From positions 1 to 29,844 of IMG/VR virus record IMGVR_UViG_3300034010_001082: DNA of 29,844 bases. One strand, 5' to 3'. The stretch is from a virus. Below, in pieces: positions 14,699-23,900 of this stretch (positions are counted from its first letter, which is position 1; every line of letters starts with the position of its first letter). The translations under genes were made by a program, and so were the position numbers. A model generated the notes under the pieces. The model searched no databases, had not been told where the DNA came from, and saw only the letters and a program-made list of their open reading frames with translations.

Positions 14699-16010
14699 GG
14701 ATCACCAGGCCCTTCTCGGCCCGCGTGATCGCAGTGTAGAGCCAGCGGTTCCGGTCGGCGGCGGTACGACCGAAGCCGTCGTCGAAGACGATGACGTTCT
14801 CCCACTGCGAGCCCTGCGACTTGTGGCAGGTGATGGCGTAGCCCCAGCTGGACTCGATCAGGCCGCGTCGGACCTGCCATTCCCGCCGCCCGCGTTCGTG
14901 GTCGAAGGCGATATGGTCGGCATACGCGCCATACCAGAGGCTCTGCCGCCCGCCGATACCGGTCCCGTCCTCAGTCTCGACCGTGGCGCTGAAGGCGAAA
15001 GCATCGTTCGGATCTTGCCGCACCTCCGTGAGGGTCAGGAACATGCCGTTGATCAGCCCCAGATCGTGACGGTTCTTGAGGCAGATGATCTTCTCGCCAC
15101 CACCAGTCGGGAAATCGGCTCCGAACCCGGCCGCGCGCTTCATCCCTGTATTCAGCCAGCGTCGCGTCGCATTGGTGCCGCAGATCACCTGACCGCCCTG
15201 CAGCATCTGCGCGGGATGGACCTCGTGGCGCGACATCTTCCAGACATGGGCATCATGCGCCCCGGGCGGGATCGGCCGCCCATCGCGAGCGAGCGTCGCC
15301 AGCCGAAGGATGGCGCTGTCGCCCGCCTGCCGATGCACCTCGGTCAGCATCACGTCCGGAACGGCTTCGGTAAAGAAGCCTTCCCCCTTGATCGGCGGCA
15401 GTTGCCCGGGATCGCCCAGGACCAGGATCGGTTTGCCGAAGGCGATCAGGTCCCGGGCCATGTCCTCGCCCACCATCGACACCTCGTCGAGCACAAGCAG
15501 GTCCGCGTCGCGCAGGATCGACTGGTCATTGATCAGGAACTTGGGCTGGTGGATGTCTTGCAGCCGCAACTCCAGCTGCGCGATGCGGGTCATCGCGAAG
15601 CCACGTTCGGCTGCACCCATACGCGGCAGATCGCGCCGCAGGGTCGCCAGATCGTCGGTCACCCGCGCGATTTCTTCCGGCGTCGCTTCGGAAACCCGGT
15701 AGATCAGGCTGTGGATGGTCTGCGCGGGTGTACCCCTGCGGGTCATCACCAGCGCAGCCTTTCCGGTGAAGGCGGCGAAAATCACACCGCCAAGGCCGCC
15801 CGTCGCCATCGTCGCTCGGACCGATGGCGCTCCGCTGGCGACCATGGGCTCCAGACCCAGAGCCTCCATCGCCATGGAGGTAATCGTGGTCTTGCCGGTT
15901 CCGGCATAGCCGAATAGGCGGAAGATTTGCTGGTCGCGCCGCCGCGTTTCATACCAGTCGCGGATGGCGGCAATGGCGCGGCTCTGGGATTCTGACAGAA
16001 TGACGGTCAT
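14691..16010 (-). CDS. RecD-like ATP-dependent DNA helicase
   Basis: A 439-aa superfamily 1B helicase: Walker A GYAGTGKTT (34-42), motif Ia-like FTGKAALVM, Walker B LLVLDEVSMV, motif III LGDPGQLPPI, and a C-terminal UvrD-like part GYAITCHKSQGSQWENVIVFDD followed by LYTAITRAEK. These are the motifs of 5'-3' RecD/Dda helicases used in phage replication and recombination. The ATG at 16010 overlaps the stop of the upstream nuclease gene as ATGA, so I prefer it over a TTG 6 codons upstream at 16028. The partner genes (nuclease, primase) suggest an end-processing or replisome module. Confidence 0.92.
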   Translation of the reverse strand: MTVILSESQSRAIAAIRDWYETRRRDQQIFRLFGYAGTGKTTITSMAMEALGLEPMVASGAPSVRATMATGGLGGVIFAAFTGKAALVMTRRGTPAQTIHSLIYRVSEATPEEIARVTDDLATLRRDLPRMGAAERGFAMTRIAQLELRLQDIHQPKFLINDQSILRDADLLVLDEVSMVGEDMARDLIAFGKPILVLGDPGQLPPIKGEGFFTEAVPDVMLTEVHRQAGDSAILRLATLARDGRPIPPGAHDAHVWKMSRHEVHPAQMLQGGQVICGTNATRRWLNTGMKRAAGFGADFPTGGGEKIICLKNRHDLGLINGMFLTLTEVRQDPNDAFAFSATVETEDGTGIGGRQSLWYGAYADHIAFDHERGRREWQVRRGLIESSWGYAITCHKSQGSQWENVIVFDDGFGRTAADRNRWLYTAITRAEKGLVILA

Positions 16011-16780
16011 GCCCGGCCCCCCCAGCAACGCATCGAGAAGGGACAGAACCGGCAGAGGAAGAAATCCGGGTTGGTCGCGATGCGGGGCAGCAGATCGCCC
16101 GCGTCAGCGGCGCGCAGCACGTCGACCGCCTTGTCCGACAGAGTCTGCGCCGCAGCCGGATCGAACGGCACCAACTCATGGTGGATCTCGCAGGTGTCCT
16201 TGTTCAGCGCGGTGAACAGAGCGGACCCGAGGCCCATGTAAGCCATGTAGATCTGCATCTGGCCGAAATAGACCGGCTTGGAGAGTTGCACGCCCTTCCG
16301 TGCCGTGTCCGACCAACTCGATGCCTTCAGCGCCTTGTGTTCCCAAAGTGCAGGCCAGGCGACCCCGACATCGGGCCCGCCGACGATCACGCCATCGACA
16401 TGGCCGCGAACGCGCCCACCTGCGGTCTCGAAGCCGAACTGGCCGCCAGCGGCCGTTTGCGTGCGCAGATCGAACCCAGCCTGCCGCAGCCAGCGGATCG
16501 CCAGATCCTCGAAGACATGTCCGGCGGCGAAGATGCGCAAGGTTCGCCCTTCGAAATCCTTGCCAGGGTCGGGTGGGGTGCGGCGAACCTCATAGACCAG
16601 CCGCCGCGCGCAGGGCTCGCCGATGCGGCTGGCACCAAGATAGTCGCGCGGGCGCTGCCCTTCGCGTTCGGCCTCGAGGGCAACGTCGATCAGGCGGTTG
16701 ATCCGTGCAGCAAGGGGTTCGGGTTCCGAAGCATCGCGCCCGTAGAGGAAGCCGGACCCGTGATTGAAATCGACCAGCAT
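16007..16780 (-). CDS. Cas4/RecB-like PD-(D/E)XK nuclease
   Basis: A 257-aa nuclease with H88 and E91 in AAGHVFEDLA, D129 in RGHVDGVI, the E-x-K pair E147-x-K149 in ALWEHKAL, and a Q-x-x-x-Y helix (GQMQIYMAY). Cys57 (GEPCARR) and three C-terminal cysteines (C243, C246, C252 in LCRFC...RCW) are arranged as in Cas4/AddB nucleases that carry a 4Fe-4S cluster. It probably trims DNA ends with the RecD-like helicase whose gene starts in its stop codon. The ATG at 16780 has GGGGG upstream; longer open frame to 17089 is a read-through of another gene. Confidence 0.9.
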   Translation of the reverse strand: MLVDFNHGSGFLYGRDASEPEPLAARINRLIDVALEAEREGQRPRDYLGASRIGEPCARRLVYEVRRTPPDPGKDFEGRTLRIFAAGHVFEDLAIRWLRQAGFDLRTQTAAGGQFGFETAGGRVRGHVDGVIVGGPDVGVAWPALWEHKALKASSWSDTARKGVQLSKPVYFGQMQIYMAYMGLGSALFTALNKDTCEIHHELVPFDPAAAQTLSDKAVDVLRAADAGDLLPRIATNPDFFLCRFCPFSMRCWGGRA

Positions 16781-16791
16781 CTGTACCCCCT

Positions 16792-17136
16792 TCAGAACGG
16801 CACGTCGCCATTGTCGGACTGGCGTTGCATCGCGGCCTGAAAGCCATCGACGCATGCCTCGATCACACGGTCGATGTCCGCTGCCGGGCGGTCGAAGAAG
16901 GGCTCCATCAGCCCCATGTCCGTCAGGGCCTCGGCGAGCATTCGGCGGGCCTCGCGAATGGCGCGCATTTCCATGTCGGTCTTGTCGATCATGCCGTGGT
17001 TCCTTTTGGCGTTGGCCGAGCCCGCCATCAGGCAAGCCATCGAGCAGAAGCGGTATTGGGGGTGGCGATCCCAGCGTAGGGCGTGGCAATAGCCGAAGCC
17101 CCGCGACTGCCGCCCGCAGAGCGCGCAGGGCCTTAC
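16792..17136 (-). CDS. DUF6511 domain-containing protein (start uncertain)
   Basis: The frame encodes about 114 aa: a double Cys pair RPCALCGRQSRGFGYC and FCSMAC, typical of the DUF6511 zinc-binding N-terminus, then a helical acidic tail ending GDVPF. No ATG, GTG or TTG precedes the first Cys pair within 45 bases. The codon where a start would be expected is GTA at 17136, overlapping the upstream TAA stop as GTAA. Elsewhere in this operon such junctions are GTGA or ATGA, so the start may have been lost by a single G-to-A change, or the protein begins further upstream (open to 17352) or at an internal Met. It lies just before the nuclease gene. Function unknown. Confidence 0.7.
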   Translation of the reverse strand, partial: VRPCALCGRQSRGFGYCHALRWDRHPQYRFCSMACLMAGSANAKRNHGMIDKTDMEMRAIREARRMLAEALTDMGLMEPFFDRPAADIDRVIEACVDGFQAAMQRQSDNGDVPF

Positions 17137-17366
17137 CCCATCAGGAGGAGGTCCAGCGCGCCCCTTTCCTCCGGGTCCGGGGCGACTGTCCGGCGTTCGC
17201 AGGCCAGCACGATGAACCGGCTGATGGCGTTCGATGCCATGCATTCCAGATCGTGCCGGGTCAGGCTGGCGATGGGTCGGTCGAGTCGCCCGCGCGCCTC
17301 GAGCCAGCGCCCCATCGCCAGTGCCGCCTGCGTGGTGACATGCGCCTGCCATTCGTCCGCCGTCAC
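17133..17366 (-). CDS. Small hypothetical protein (GTG start)
   Basis: 77 aa, starting at a GTG that overlaps the stop of the DUF669-like gene as GTGA. The sequence MTADEWQAHVTTQAALAMGR to LECMASNAISRFIVLA is helical, without membrane segments. Its stop TAA is the base of the questionable DUF6511 start. Conserved position between an ssDNA-binding-like gene and nuclease genes suggests a minor replication/recombination role, but I do not recognise a family. Confidence 0.65.
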   Translation of the reverse strand: MTADEWQAHVTTQAALAMGRWLEARGRLDRPIASLTRHDLECMASNAISRFIVLACERRTVAPDPEERGALDLLLMG

Positions 17367-18091
17367 GGGTTCAGCCAGGCCGGACCACTGCCGGGTTTGG
17401 CGGCGGCCGGGGACTGGGTGATGGGCGCGGCCGCCACGGCCTGCGCGCCCCAGGCGGGCGCTGCATGCGCAACAGTCGCCTGCGGTTGACCCCATGCCGG
17501 GAGCGCGGCTTGCGCAGGTGCCGCGGCGGCGGGCCGGGGCTTGCTGGTGGGCTGAGCGGGAACGGGCTCGCCCGCCATGACCCTTTTCCACTCGGGCGCG
17601 GTGGGCAGCACGACATGGTCGAGCTTGTTGGCGTCCTTGTAGGCAGGGTTCCGGCTCGGCTCGACCTGGATCTTGGCGACAAAGCTGATCCCGTCGAGAT
17701 CGGCCAACCCGCGCAGAACACGCCTGGCCTTCGCGGCCTCGCTCATGTCCTCAGGGTTCAGCCCCAGCGCGCTGTCGATCATCGCCCGGAAGGTAGACTT
17801 AGAGATCTTCCACCCGATCGACTGGCCAGACTCATCCAGCTTGCCGCCCTGTACGGTGAACATCTGCCAGAACTTGCGCCGGACATGCGGGCCCTCGGCC
17901 ACGGTGAACTCGGCATCCAGCATCAGCACGTCGCTACCCGGCTGGTTCGACGACTTGAGAAGCCCCCGATCCACCTCGCCCGTCCCGTCGGTGCCGCCCC
18001 TGCGCAGCGTCATCACCACCTTGGCAAAGGTGCCGTCGGGGATCAGATCGCCGGACTGTTGCGGCTCCACTTCATTCATATCGAAGGTCAT
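17363..18091 (-). CDS. DUF669-like phage protein, probable ssDNA-binding/recombination partner
   Basis: 242 aa. The N-terminal ~165 residues (LIPDGTFAKVVMTLRRGG, LMLDAEFTVAEGPH, RRKFWQMFTV, IGWKISKSTFRAMID) fit the DUF669 type seen next to Sak4-like ATPases: a compact beta-rich domain thought to bind single-stranded DNA. The last ~70 residues are a Pro/Ala/Gln-rich flexible tail ending in PAWLNP, as in ssDNA-binding proteins. It starts 4 bases after the ATPase stop and overlaps the next gene as GTGA, so the three are coupled. The assignment is by similarity of layout, not a strong motif. Confidence 0.65.
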   Translation of the reverse strand: MTFDMNEVEPQQSGDLIPDGTFAKVVMTLRRGGTDGTGEVDRGLLKSSNQPGSDVLMLDAEFTVAEGPHVRRKFWQMFTVQGGKLDESGQSIGWKISKSTFRAMIDSALGLNPEDMSEAAKARRVLRGLADLDGISFVAKIQVEPSRNPAYKDANKLDHVVLPTAPEWKRVMAGEPVPAQPTSKPRPAAAAPAQAALPAWGQPQATVAHAAPAWGAQAVAAAPITQSPAAAKPGSGPAWLNP

Positions 18092-18095
18092 CTCA

Positions 18096-18950
18096 TTATC
18101 CTTTCGGGGTCTGGTTGATCTTGGCGAGGAGCGCGCCCAGATCGGGCGGCTCGGTCATGTCGAGGCGACCGCTGCGGTCCTTGGCAGGCAGGCCGAAGGG
18201 ATTGCCGGACTGGCAGACGAGGCGGCGGGCGCTGCCCTTGTCGGGGTCATGCCGCCATGTCGGCAGTGCGTCGGGACCGGCACCGGGATCCTGCGTGAAG
18301 AGGCTCATCGTCAGCACCTGATCGACGATGCCGGGCAGTTCCCGCGCGACCTTCCCGCCGTCCATCTGCGGCTGCCAGGTCACCCGGTTCATGTCGTCGA
18401 CGACCTTTTCGAGGATGCCGACGAAAATGACGGTGCGGCCAGGCGCGTGCTGAAGATGTTTCAGAAGCCCGATCACCTCGCGGGCGAGAAGGCCGTAGGC
18501 CCCGCGCGTGTCCGGTTTGCCGGTGCGTTCCGACAGTGCTTCGGGTCGGGTCTTGGCCCATCCCATTGCCTGGCGCGTCAGATCGGTGATGCTGTCAACG
18601 AAGATGATGCGTTTGGAGTCGATCCGTGCGGCGAGTTCGGGGTGCAGTCGGCGCAGATGTGCATGGTGCGCCTCCGAGAAATGCTCCTCGGGCTGGGCGG
18701 CCGGATTGGCGCCGCCGATCAGGCAGGCGATATCGACCGCATCGGAAAAGCGGCGGATCGGGATGCTGTCGCCGGGCCAGTCCTGGACCGACTTCAGCCC
18801 CGCCTCCAGATCGATGCAGAGGGTCTCGGCGGGCGGCAGGGTCGTCAGCAGCGTGGTCTTGCCAGCACCGCTCGGCCCGAACAGCGCGATGGTGGTCTTG
18901 CCCTGCGCCTCGCGGAGCCGGGTATCGGCGGAGATGATGCGCAGGCTCAT
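18096..18950 (-). CDS. RecA-like / Sak4-type phage ATPase
   Basis: 284 aa with Walker A FGPSGAGKTT (24-33), ETLCIDLEAG just after it, and Walker B RIIFVDSITD (~113-122). These are hallmarks of the RecA-like NTPases found in phages (Sak4/AAA_24), which help anneal or pair single strands. The start overlaps the upstream gene's stop as ATGA, and the DUF669-like gene follows 4 bases downstream, a known pairing. The C-terminal third is hydrophilic and may be where partners bind. Confidence 0.87.
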   Translation of the reverse strand: MSLRIISADTRLREAQGKTTIALFGPSGAGKTTLLTTLPPAETLCIDLEAGLKSVQDWPGDSIPIRRFSDAVDIACLIGGANPAAQPEEHFSEAHHAHLRRLHPELAARIDSKRIIFVDSITDLTRQAMGWAKTRPEALSERTGKPDTRGAYGLLAREVIGLLKHLQHAPGRTVIFVGILEKVVDDMNRVTWQPQMDGGKVARELPGIVDQVLTMSLFTQDPGAGPDALPTWRHDPDKGSARRLVCQSGNPFGLPAKDRSGRLDMTEPPDLGALLAKINQTPKG

Positions 18951-19435
18951 TCATCACCCCCCTGCGGGACGATCTCGATCTTCAGCGTGCCGGTGCGGAC
19001 CAAGCGAGCCGGTTCGAACCCGGCGCGGATCGCTTCAGGCCAGGCGGCGTATTTGCGCTCGGGCACCTTGAAGGCGATATCGACGTATTCGGCGGGATCA
19101 TCGCCTGCGGCGCGGATGCGCTCGACCATGGCGGCCAGCCGGTCCTGATCCCAATCGACCCGCTTCGGCAGGTCGGCCACGATGGTGAAATCGCCTTCGT
19201 CAAAGCGCACCGTGCCGGTGTCCTTGGCCTGCGCCTGGCGGGCCTCAGTGGCGCGGGTGGCGAACCGGACCTCCAGCGCGCCGTCGAGACGGGCTTTCGC
19301 GGCCTTGTCGCGCTTGAGGCGCTCATCGATGTCGCGCTGCAGGATGGCCAGCAGTTCCACCGGCAGCATAGCGACGTCCTGCAGGCCGAGGCCCGGCAGA
19401 TCGTCGACAGTGGGAGTGTTCGAAGGAAAGGACAT
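18947..19435 (-). CDS. Hypothetical early phage protein
   Basis: 162 aa starting MSFPSNTPTVDDLPGLGL; GGAG lies 8 bases upstream of the ATG at 19435, so I prefer it to the longer start at 19471. The central region (LQRDIDERLKRDKAAKARLD) is a charged helix, possibly a coiled coil, and the rest has alternating strands and helices ending in KIEIVPQGGDE. It overlaps the ATPase start as ATGA. Position next to the Sak4-like ATPase suggests a recombination role, but no family is recognised. Confidence 0.65.
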   Translation of the reverse strand: MSFPSNTPTVDDLPGLGLQDVAMLPVELLAILQRDIDERLKRDKAAKARLDGALEVRFATRATEARQAQAKDTGTVRFDEGDFTIVADLPKRVDWDQDRLAAMVERIRAAGDDPAEYVDIAFKVPERKYAAWPEAIRAGFEPARLVRTGTLKIEIVPQGGDE

Positions 19436-19470
19436 GGAAGGATCTCCGGAAAGCGATGGAAAAGCGGTCA

Positions 19471-19824
19471 TCAGGCGGCCTGCTGTTCGGCGAGCAGAAG
19501 GGCCGACAGCGAAACGGCAGCAGCCTTGGGTTTGGGGCGGGCGACGGCGATGTAGGCGAACTGGTCCGGGCCGGTGCGCTCCTGCACCAGGTGCACGAGG
19601 CCTGCTTCAGCCGCCCAGAAGGCGCGGGAGCCGAGCCGCGCCAGTTCCGCGCGCTGCTGGTCGGGCAGACGGGCGAACATCGGGAAGACATCGAGGACCA
19701 GAAAGCCGCGATGGTATTCCAGCCGGTCGCCTGGAACTGCCTGCGCCACCCAGGCGCAGAACTCGATCTCGGTAAGCGGTCGGCGGGCGCGGACCGTGAT
19801 GAAAGGGGTGGTGCCCATGAACAT
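19471..19824 (-). CDS. Hypothetical early phage protein
   Basis: 117 aa (MFMGTTPFITVRARRPLTE) with an alternating strand/helix pattern (FLVLDVFPMFARLPD) and an Ala-rich C-terminal helix. AAGGAGGA lies just upstream of the ATG at 19824, the strongest ribosome site in this operon. It is the second gene after the sigma-like protein, 22 bases downstream of its stop. No domain recognised; soluble and probably cytoplasmic. Confidence 0.65.
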   Translation of the reverse strand: MFMGTTPFITVRARRPLTEIEFCAWVAQAVPGDRLEYHRGFLVLDVFPMFARLPDQQRAELARLGSRAFWAAEAGLVHLVQERTGPDQFAYIAVARPKPKAAAVSLSALLLAEQQAA

Positions 19825-19846
19825 GATCTCCTCCTTTCCCCTCTAC

Positions 19847-20440
19847 TCAAGCCGCCGCCAGATCGTCCCAGGCGGGACCGAGGCCATGGGCGGTGAGAAC
19901 GTGACGCAGGTTGGCAAGGCGGCGGTAGAGCGCGGAGCGGCTGCCGAAGCCCTCGGCCACCAGCGAAGCAACCGGGTGGTGGACCATCGCTGCACAGAGG
20001 CGGCGATCCTCGGCCGCAAGCAGCGATAGGGCGGTTTCCAGTGCCTGGCGGTCGTCGCACTGGTCCAGCGCGGTGCGGTCCTGACCATGCCAGGCGGCAA
20101 GCCCATCGGCCTCAGTCAACGTCGCGCCCACCGGGTCGGTCTCCCCAGCCAGCGGCAACTCGAGCGACAGGATCGTTCCGCCCTGCGCACGACGCTGCTG
20201 GTGATGCCGGATCGCGATGCGCGAGGACTGGTTGCGCAGGATCAGACCCGCGAAGGCACCGAGGCCGCCGCGCGAGGGATCGTATGCGGGCAAGCGGCGC
20301 AGGAGATCGACCAGAAGGTCCTGGCCCAGATCCTCGCGGTCGCAAGTCGGCAGTTGCAGACGCCGCCGCAACCGGCGCGCGGCCACATCGGCCTCACGGA
20401 TGATGGTTTCAATGTCGTCGGGGGAGAGTTCGATCTGCAT
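19847..20440 (-). CDS. Sigma-70-like transcription factor, first gene of phage early operon
   Basis: 197 aa. Residues ~30-85 (CDREDLGQDLLVDLLRRLP, AYDPSRGGLGAFAGLILRN, RIAIRHHQQRR) resemble sigma-70 region 2: the acidic DREDLxQD motif and an aromatic/basic helix that binds core polymerase and the -10 element. The C-terminal part (LVAEGFGSRSALYRRLANL) is a helix-turn-helix like region 4. It is probably an alternative sigma factor directing phage gene expression, at the head of the operon. Homologues are annotated as RNA polymerase subunit sigma-70 in Rhodobacterales phages, from memory. The start has only a weak ribosome site. Confidence 0.72.
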   Translation of the reverse strand: MQIELSPDDIETIIREADVAARRLRRRLQLPTCDREDLGQDLLVDLLRRLPAYDPSRGGLGAFAGLILRNQSSRIAIRHHQQRRAQGGTILSLELPLAGETDPVGATLTEADGLAAWHGQDRTALDQCDDRQALETALSLLAAEDRRLCAAMVHHPVASLVAEGFGSRSALYRRLANLRHVLTAHGLGPAWDDLAAA

Positions 20441-20980
20441 CGCTGCGGGCCTCGGTCATCGTTTCTGATGAGCCCAAGGTGCAGGAAGCGGTGGCGGCGC
20501 AGGTGGGAACGGGGTGGGAATAAGGTGGGGGCTTGGTGAGCCGGAAGCATTTTTTAGCCGTCTATGCGAGACGGAAGCTTCGCTTGTTCAGTAGTGGTCG
20601 GCACAGAGCCCTTCGAAGGCACTCGACCGCAGCACGGGAACAGGGAGCCATTTGCCCGCAACGCGACCATCTCAATCCCGATGTGGCAAGTCGTGGATCG
20701 CATTCCAGAGCCGCCACAACTCGGCGGTTCACGAGCGACGGCCGCAGACGCGCAGAGGGAATAACGGGCAGACAGCTGACCCAGCTTCGATGGTTAAATC
20801 ACTTGGAAAGCAATCTGTCTTCCGCGTATGCTGTGCTCGGGTGAGCACGGTCCAAACCATCGTGATCTTTGCTCTTTTTCGCAGTTGAACAGGATTGTGA
20901 CCTTATTCTCCTGCTTAACTCGTTTCCTATCTGACCCCAAAACGGGTTACTGATGAAAACTACGAAGGGCAGCGACGGCC
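20441..20980. other. Divergent intergenic region, 540 bases
   Basis: No convincing gene; short open frames here are not protein-like. It separates the minus-strand phage operon from the plus-strand helicase and has phased repeats near the left end. Small perfect hairpins occur at about 20571 (CCGTCT/AGACGG) and 20833-20848 (GTGCTC/GAGCAC). GC content falls towards the right. A 13-codon open frame (MKTTKGSDGRGSC) at 20953-20994 overlaps the helicase GTG. Confidence 0.6.
20502..20531. repeat. 11-bp-phased GGTGGGAA direct repeats
   Basis: GGTGGGAA at 20502 and 20513 and GGTGGGGG at 20524 are spaced exactly 11 bases, one helical turn, with a weaker GGTGGCGG at 20490. They lie 60-90 bases upstream of the sigma-like start. 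A regulator bound on one face of the helix is a plausible user. Confidence 0.55.
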
Positions 20981-23900
20981 GTGGGTCTTGTTAGAAATCT
21001 GTCTTTGAGGGTGCCTTGGCATGATCGGGCTTGGGACGGGCATGTCTGTGACAATCCTCTTGCAAACAGCGCTTGTCTGGCACTGAAACTCGTTGCGGAA
21101 AATCGAAAAGATGATCTTGAGGATTTTCTGAGTGGCCAGTCCTTTGAGAGCCTAAGCCCGCAACAAACACCTCCTTGCCTGCGCAGCAGCGCTGGTTTCC
21201 TGAGCAGTAAACCGCATGCATTCGAAAGCCTGATGGCCTATTCGCGCTGGAGCAAAGATCACAAGCATATTCTGCCACAGACGGTTCATCTGCCGGCGTG
21301 GGGGGCACTGGCCATCCCTTACCGCTGGATGCTTAAGGAGAGTGGGTTCGAGATTGCCGCTGAACTCGGTCTGGAGGCTAGCCGGGAACGGGAGCCAGAG
21401 GCACCGGGCTGGCTCGCCGACACGAGCTGGATCCAAAGCTTCGACAATCAAGTGGCGCTGCTGAACGCATTCGCCGCCCCGCTGGTCGAAAATGAAAGCC
21501 TTGTTCTATTCTACGCGACGCGGACACCGATGTGCGACGACGAAAGGCGTGTGCTGCTCGGTGCGGCGCTCCTAGGCACCAAGCATCAAGTGCGCGAATA
21601 CAACTATGCGCAAGGCAGTAGTTCGGCACTACGCGCGATGGTATGGGAGCGCCCACTTCAGCATTCTCTGAGGCCCGCGCGGGAAGGTGGCGGATTCACA
21701 AGCGGGTTCGTCATGCCCTACCATGCGATCCTCAGGGAATGTGAAAAGCGATCCGACCTTGATCCGGCAGCCTTTGTTGCCTTTGCTCCGGATGATGCTA
21801 GGGCTCAGTTCTCATATGGCAGCGAGCATGTAAGCCATGGCGCTGCCGCCGCTGCTATGCTGGCTGCACGCGCGGCGCTTGAACGTATCGCCGAAATTCT
21901 GGATGGCCCGTGGCAACGATACATCAGTTGGATCGATGAGAGGCTCGGGCGGCTTTGGAAAATGCAGGGGCCAGCTCCGGGATTGGGTGTCGCTCTTTCC
22001 GCCCTGCACCCGGGCTTTAACGGGACACTCTTCGCTATCGCGCTCGCAGACGAGCTCAAGGAGAACGCCGATCCCTGGCCGGTGATCGACGCGATATTCA
22101 CAGGAAAGCGCTTTGCGCCGGCTGGATCGCCACCGGTAACCAGTATGCTTCAAAAACGCTGGGCGAAACTTTCACGGCAACCTGCGGATATCGACCGTCT
22201 GAAGGTACTTGCAAAACTCGAATTGACCAAGTTGCAGGCGCAGCGAGCATTCCTTGTCAACGCGGCCGATACACTCGCCAATCCGTTTATTCTGTTCGAG
22301 CAGGATCGTATCGCTGTCGACCCGATTGCCTTCGGCACGATTGATCGCGGTCTGTATCCTGGGAAGGAAGTGGCAAGTGCCCATCCGCTGCCTGCATCGT
22401 GCGGGCCAAGCTTGGCCGAATACGACAACGCATTCCGCTTGCGCGCGGCCTGCGTCGAGACCCTTGAACGAAGCGCAGCGCAGGGACACACAATACTCCC
22501 AGTTGAAAGGCTGGTCGAGGCTGCTGCTGATCTAGCGACGGTCCATCCGGTCCCGCTTGACGCAGATACAGTAGACATCTGCAGCGGCGACTTCGCCCCA
22601 ACCGTAATTGTTGATGACGCAGGCGGCAAGTTAACCGTGCAGTTGGATCGCTACGTTTCGAGCGCAAAACTCATCGGCCGGGCAGTCGCTGATCGCCTGA
22701 AAGCTGTAGACGCTGCGGGTGCGGTAGACTGGCGATCTCTTGTCGATGGAAAATTTGGGGCCTTTCCAGAAGGCAATAAGGATGAAGACCGTGCACGCAA
22801 TGAAAAGGCTGCGGCGCTCGCATGTCTTGCGGGGAGCCGTATCGGCGTGCTGATCGGCCCTGCTGGCACCGGTAAGACTAGTGTTCTGCAGCTTCTTTTG
22901 GGCCGGAGCGAAATCGTTGGTAGCCGAGTGAGGCTCCTCGCGCCAACCGGCAAAGCGCGGGTCCGGCTCGGCCAGGAGACAGGTCGGCGGGATCAGGTGC
23001 AGACTGTAGCGCAGTTTCTGCTCGGCACGCGCTATGAAGCTGACACAGGGCGATATTTCATGAACCCGCTCGCGCCGAAAATCGAAGCCACGACATGCAT
23101 CGTCGATGAATCCTCGATGCTCACAGAGGATATGCTCGCGGCGATTGTCGAGGCGATTCCGCAGAGCTGCCGACTGATTTTGGTAGGTGACCCCTACCAG
23201 TTGCCGCCGATCGGGGCCGGTTGCCCTTTCGTCGATATCATTGAGTATTTGAAGCGCGATCATGAAGGGAAGGGCGTAGGCGAGTTGAGCACGCCGCGCC
23301 GCCAGACAGTCGGTTCGAACGACGGACAAAGTGGGCAACAAACCGCGCTATCCCGCGCCGATGTTCAACTTGCCGCGATCTTTTCCGGCCGGGAGTTGCC
23401 GCCTGGCGAAGACGAAATCGTCGTAAATGCAATCAGGGGTACGGACGATGAGACTGTCAAATATCGGCAGTGGGAGAACGCCACAGACCTTGGCAGTTTG
23501 GTTGAGAAGGTTCTTGCGCAGGAGTTGGCGTGCGCTCCCGAAGAGCTTTCAGCTGCACTCGAACATTCGCTAGGCGCCGTACGCGCGGACAAGGGATATC
23601 TGAACTTTGAGCGCGGCTGCGCCGATGCTGCGGACTCCTGGCAGATTCTGAGTGTCAACCGCAACACACCCGGTGGATCGGTTTTCCTCAATCGACGTCT
23701 CAAGGAGCGCCTGCGCGGCGGGCGGTTGGAGCAGGCGATCGCTTCAAGCCGGATGCCTGGCTACCAGGAATGGATGCGCTTCGTAAAGCCGCGCGGGCCG
23801 GAGCAGATCGTCTACGGCGACAAAGTCATCTGCGTGCGTAACCATCACCGCCAGCCGTGGGTCTACGATACGAAGGCGAGCGGCGACAAGGAGTACATCG

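Noticed and set aside
14685-15917. 410-codon plus-strand open frame
   Set aside because: Antisense to the RecD-like helicase, which has all helicase motifs in the minus frame.
20571-20588. CCGTCT/AGACGG hairpin as a terminator
   Set aside because: The T-run comes before the hairpin on the plus strand and there is no T-run after it on either strand.
20441-20980. Phage attachment site at the right end of the phage block
   Set aside because: No tRNA gene and no long direct repeat shared with another part of the window could be found, so no att site can be supported.
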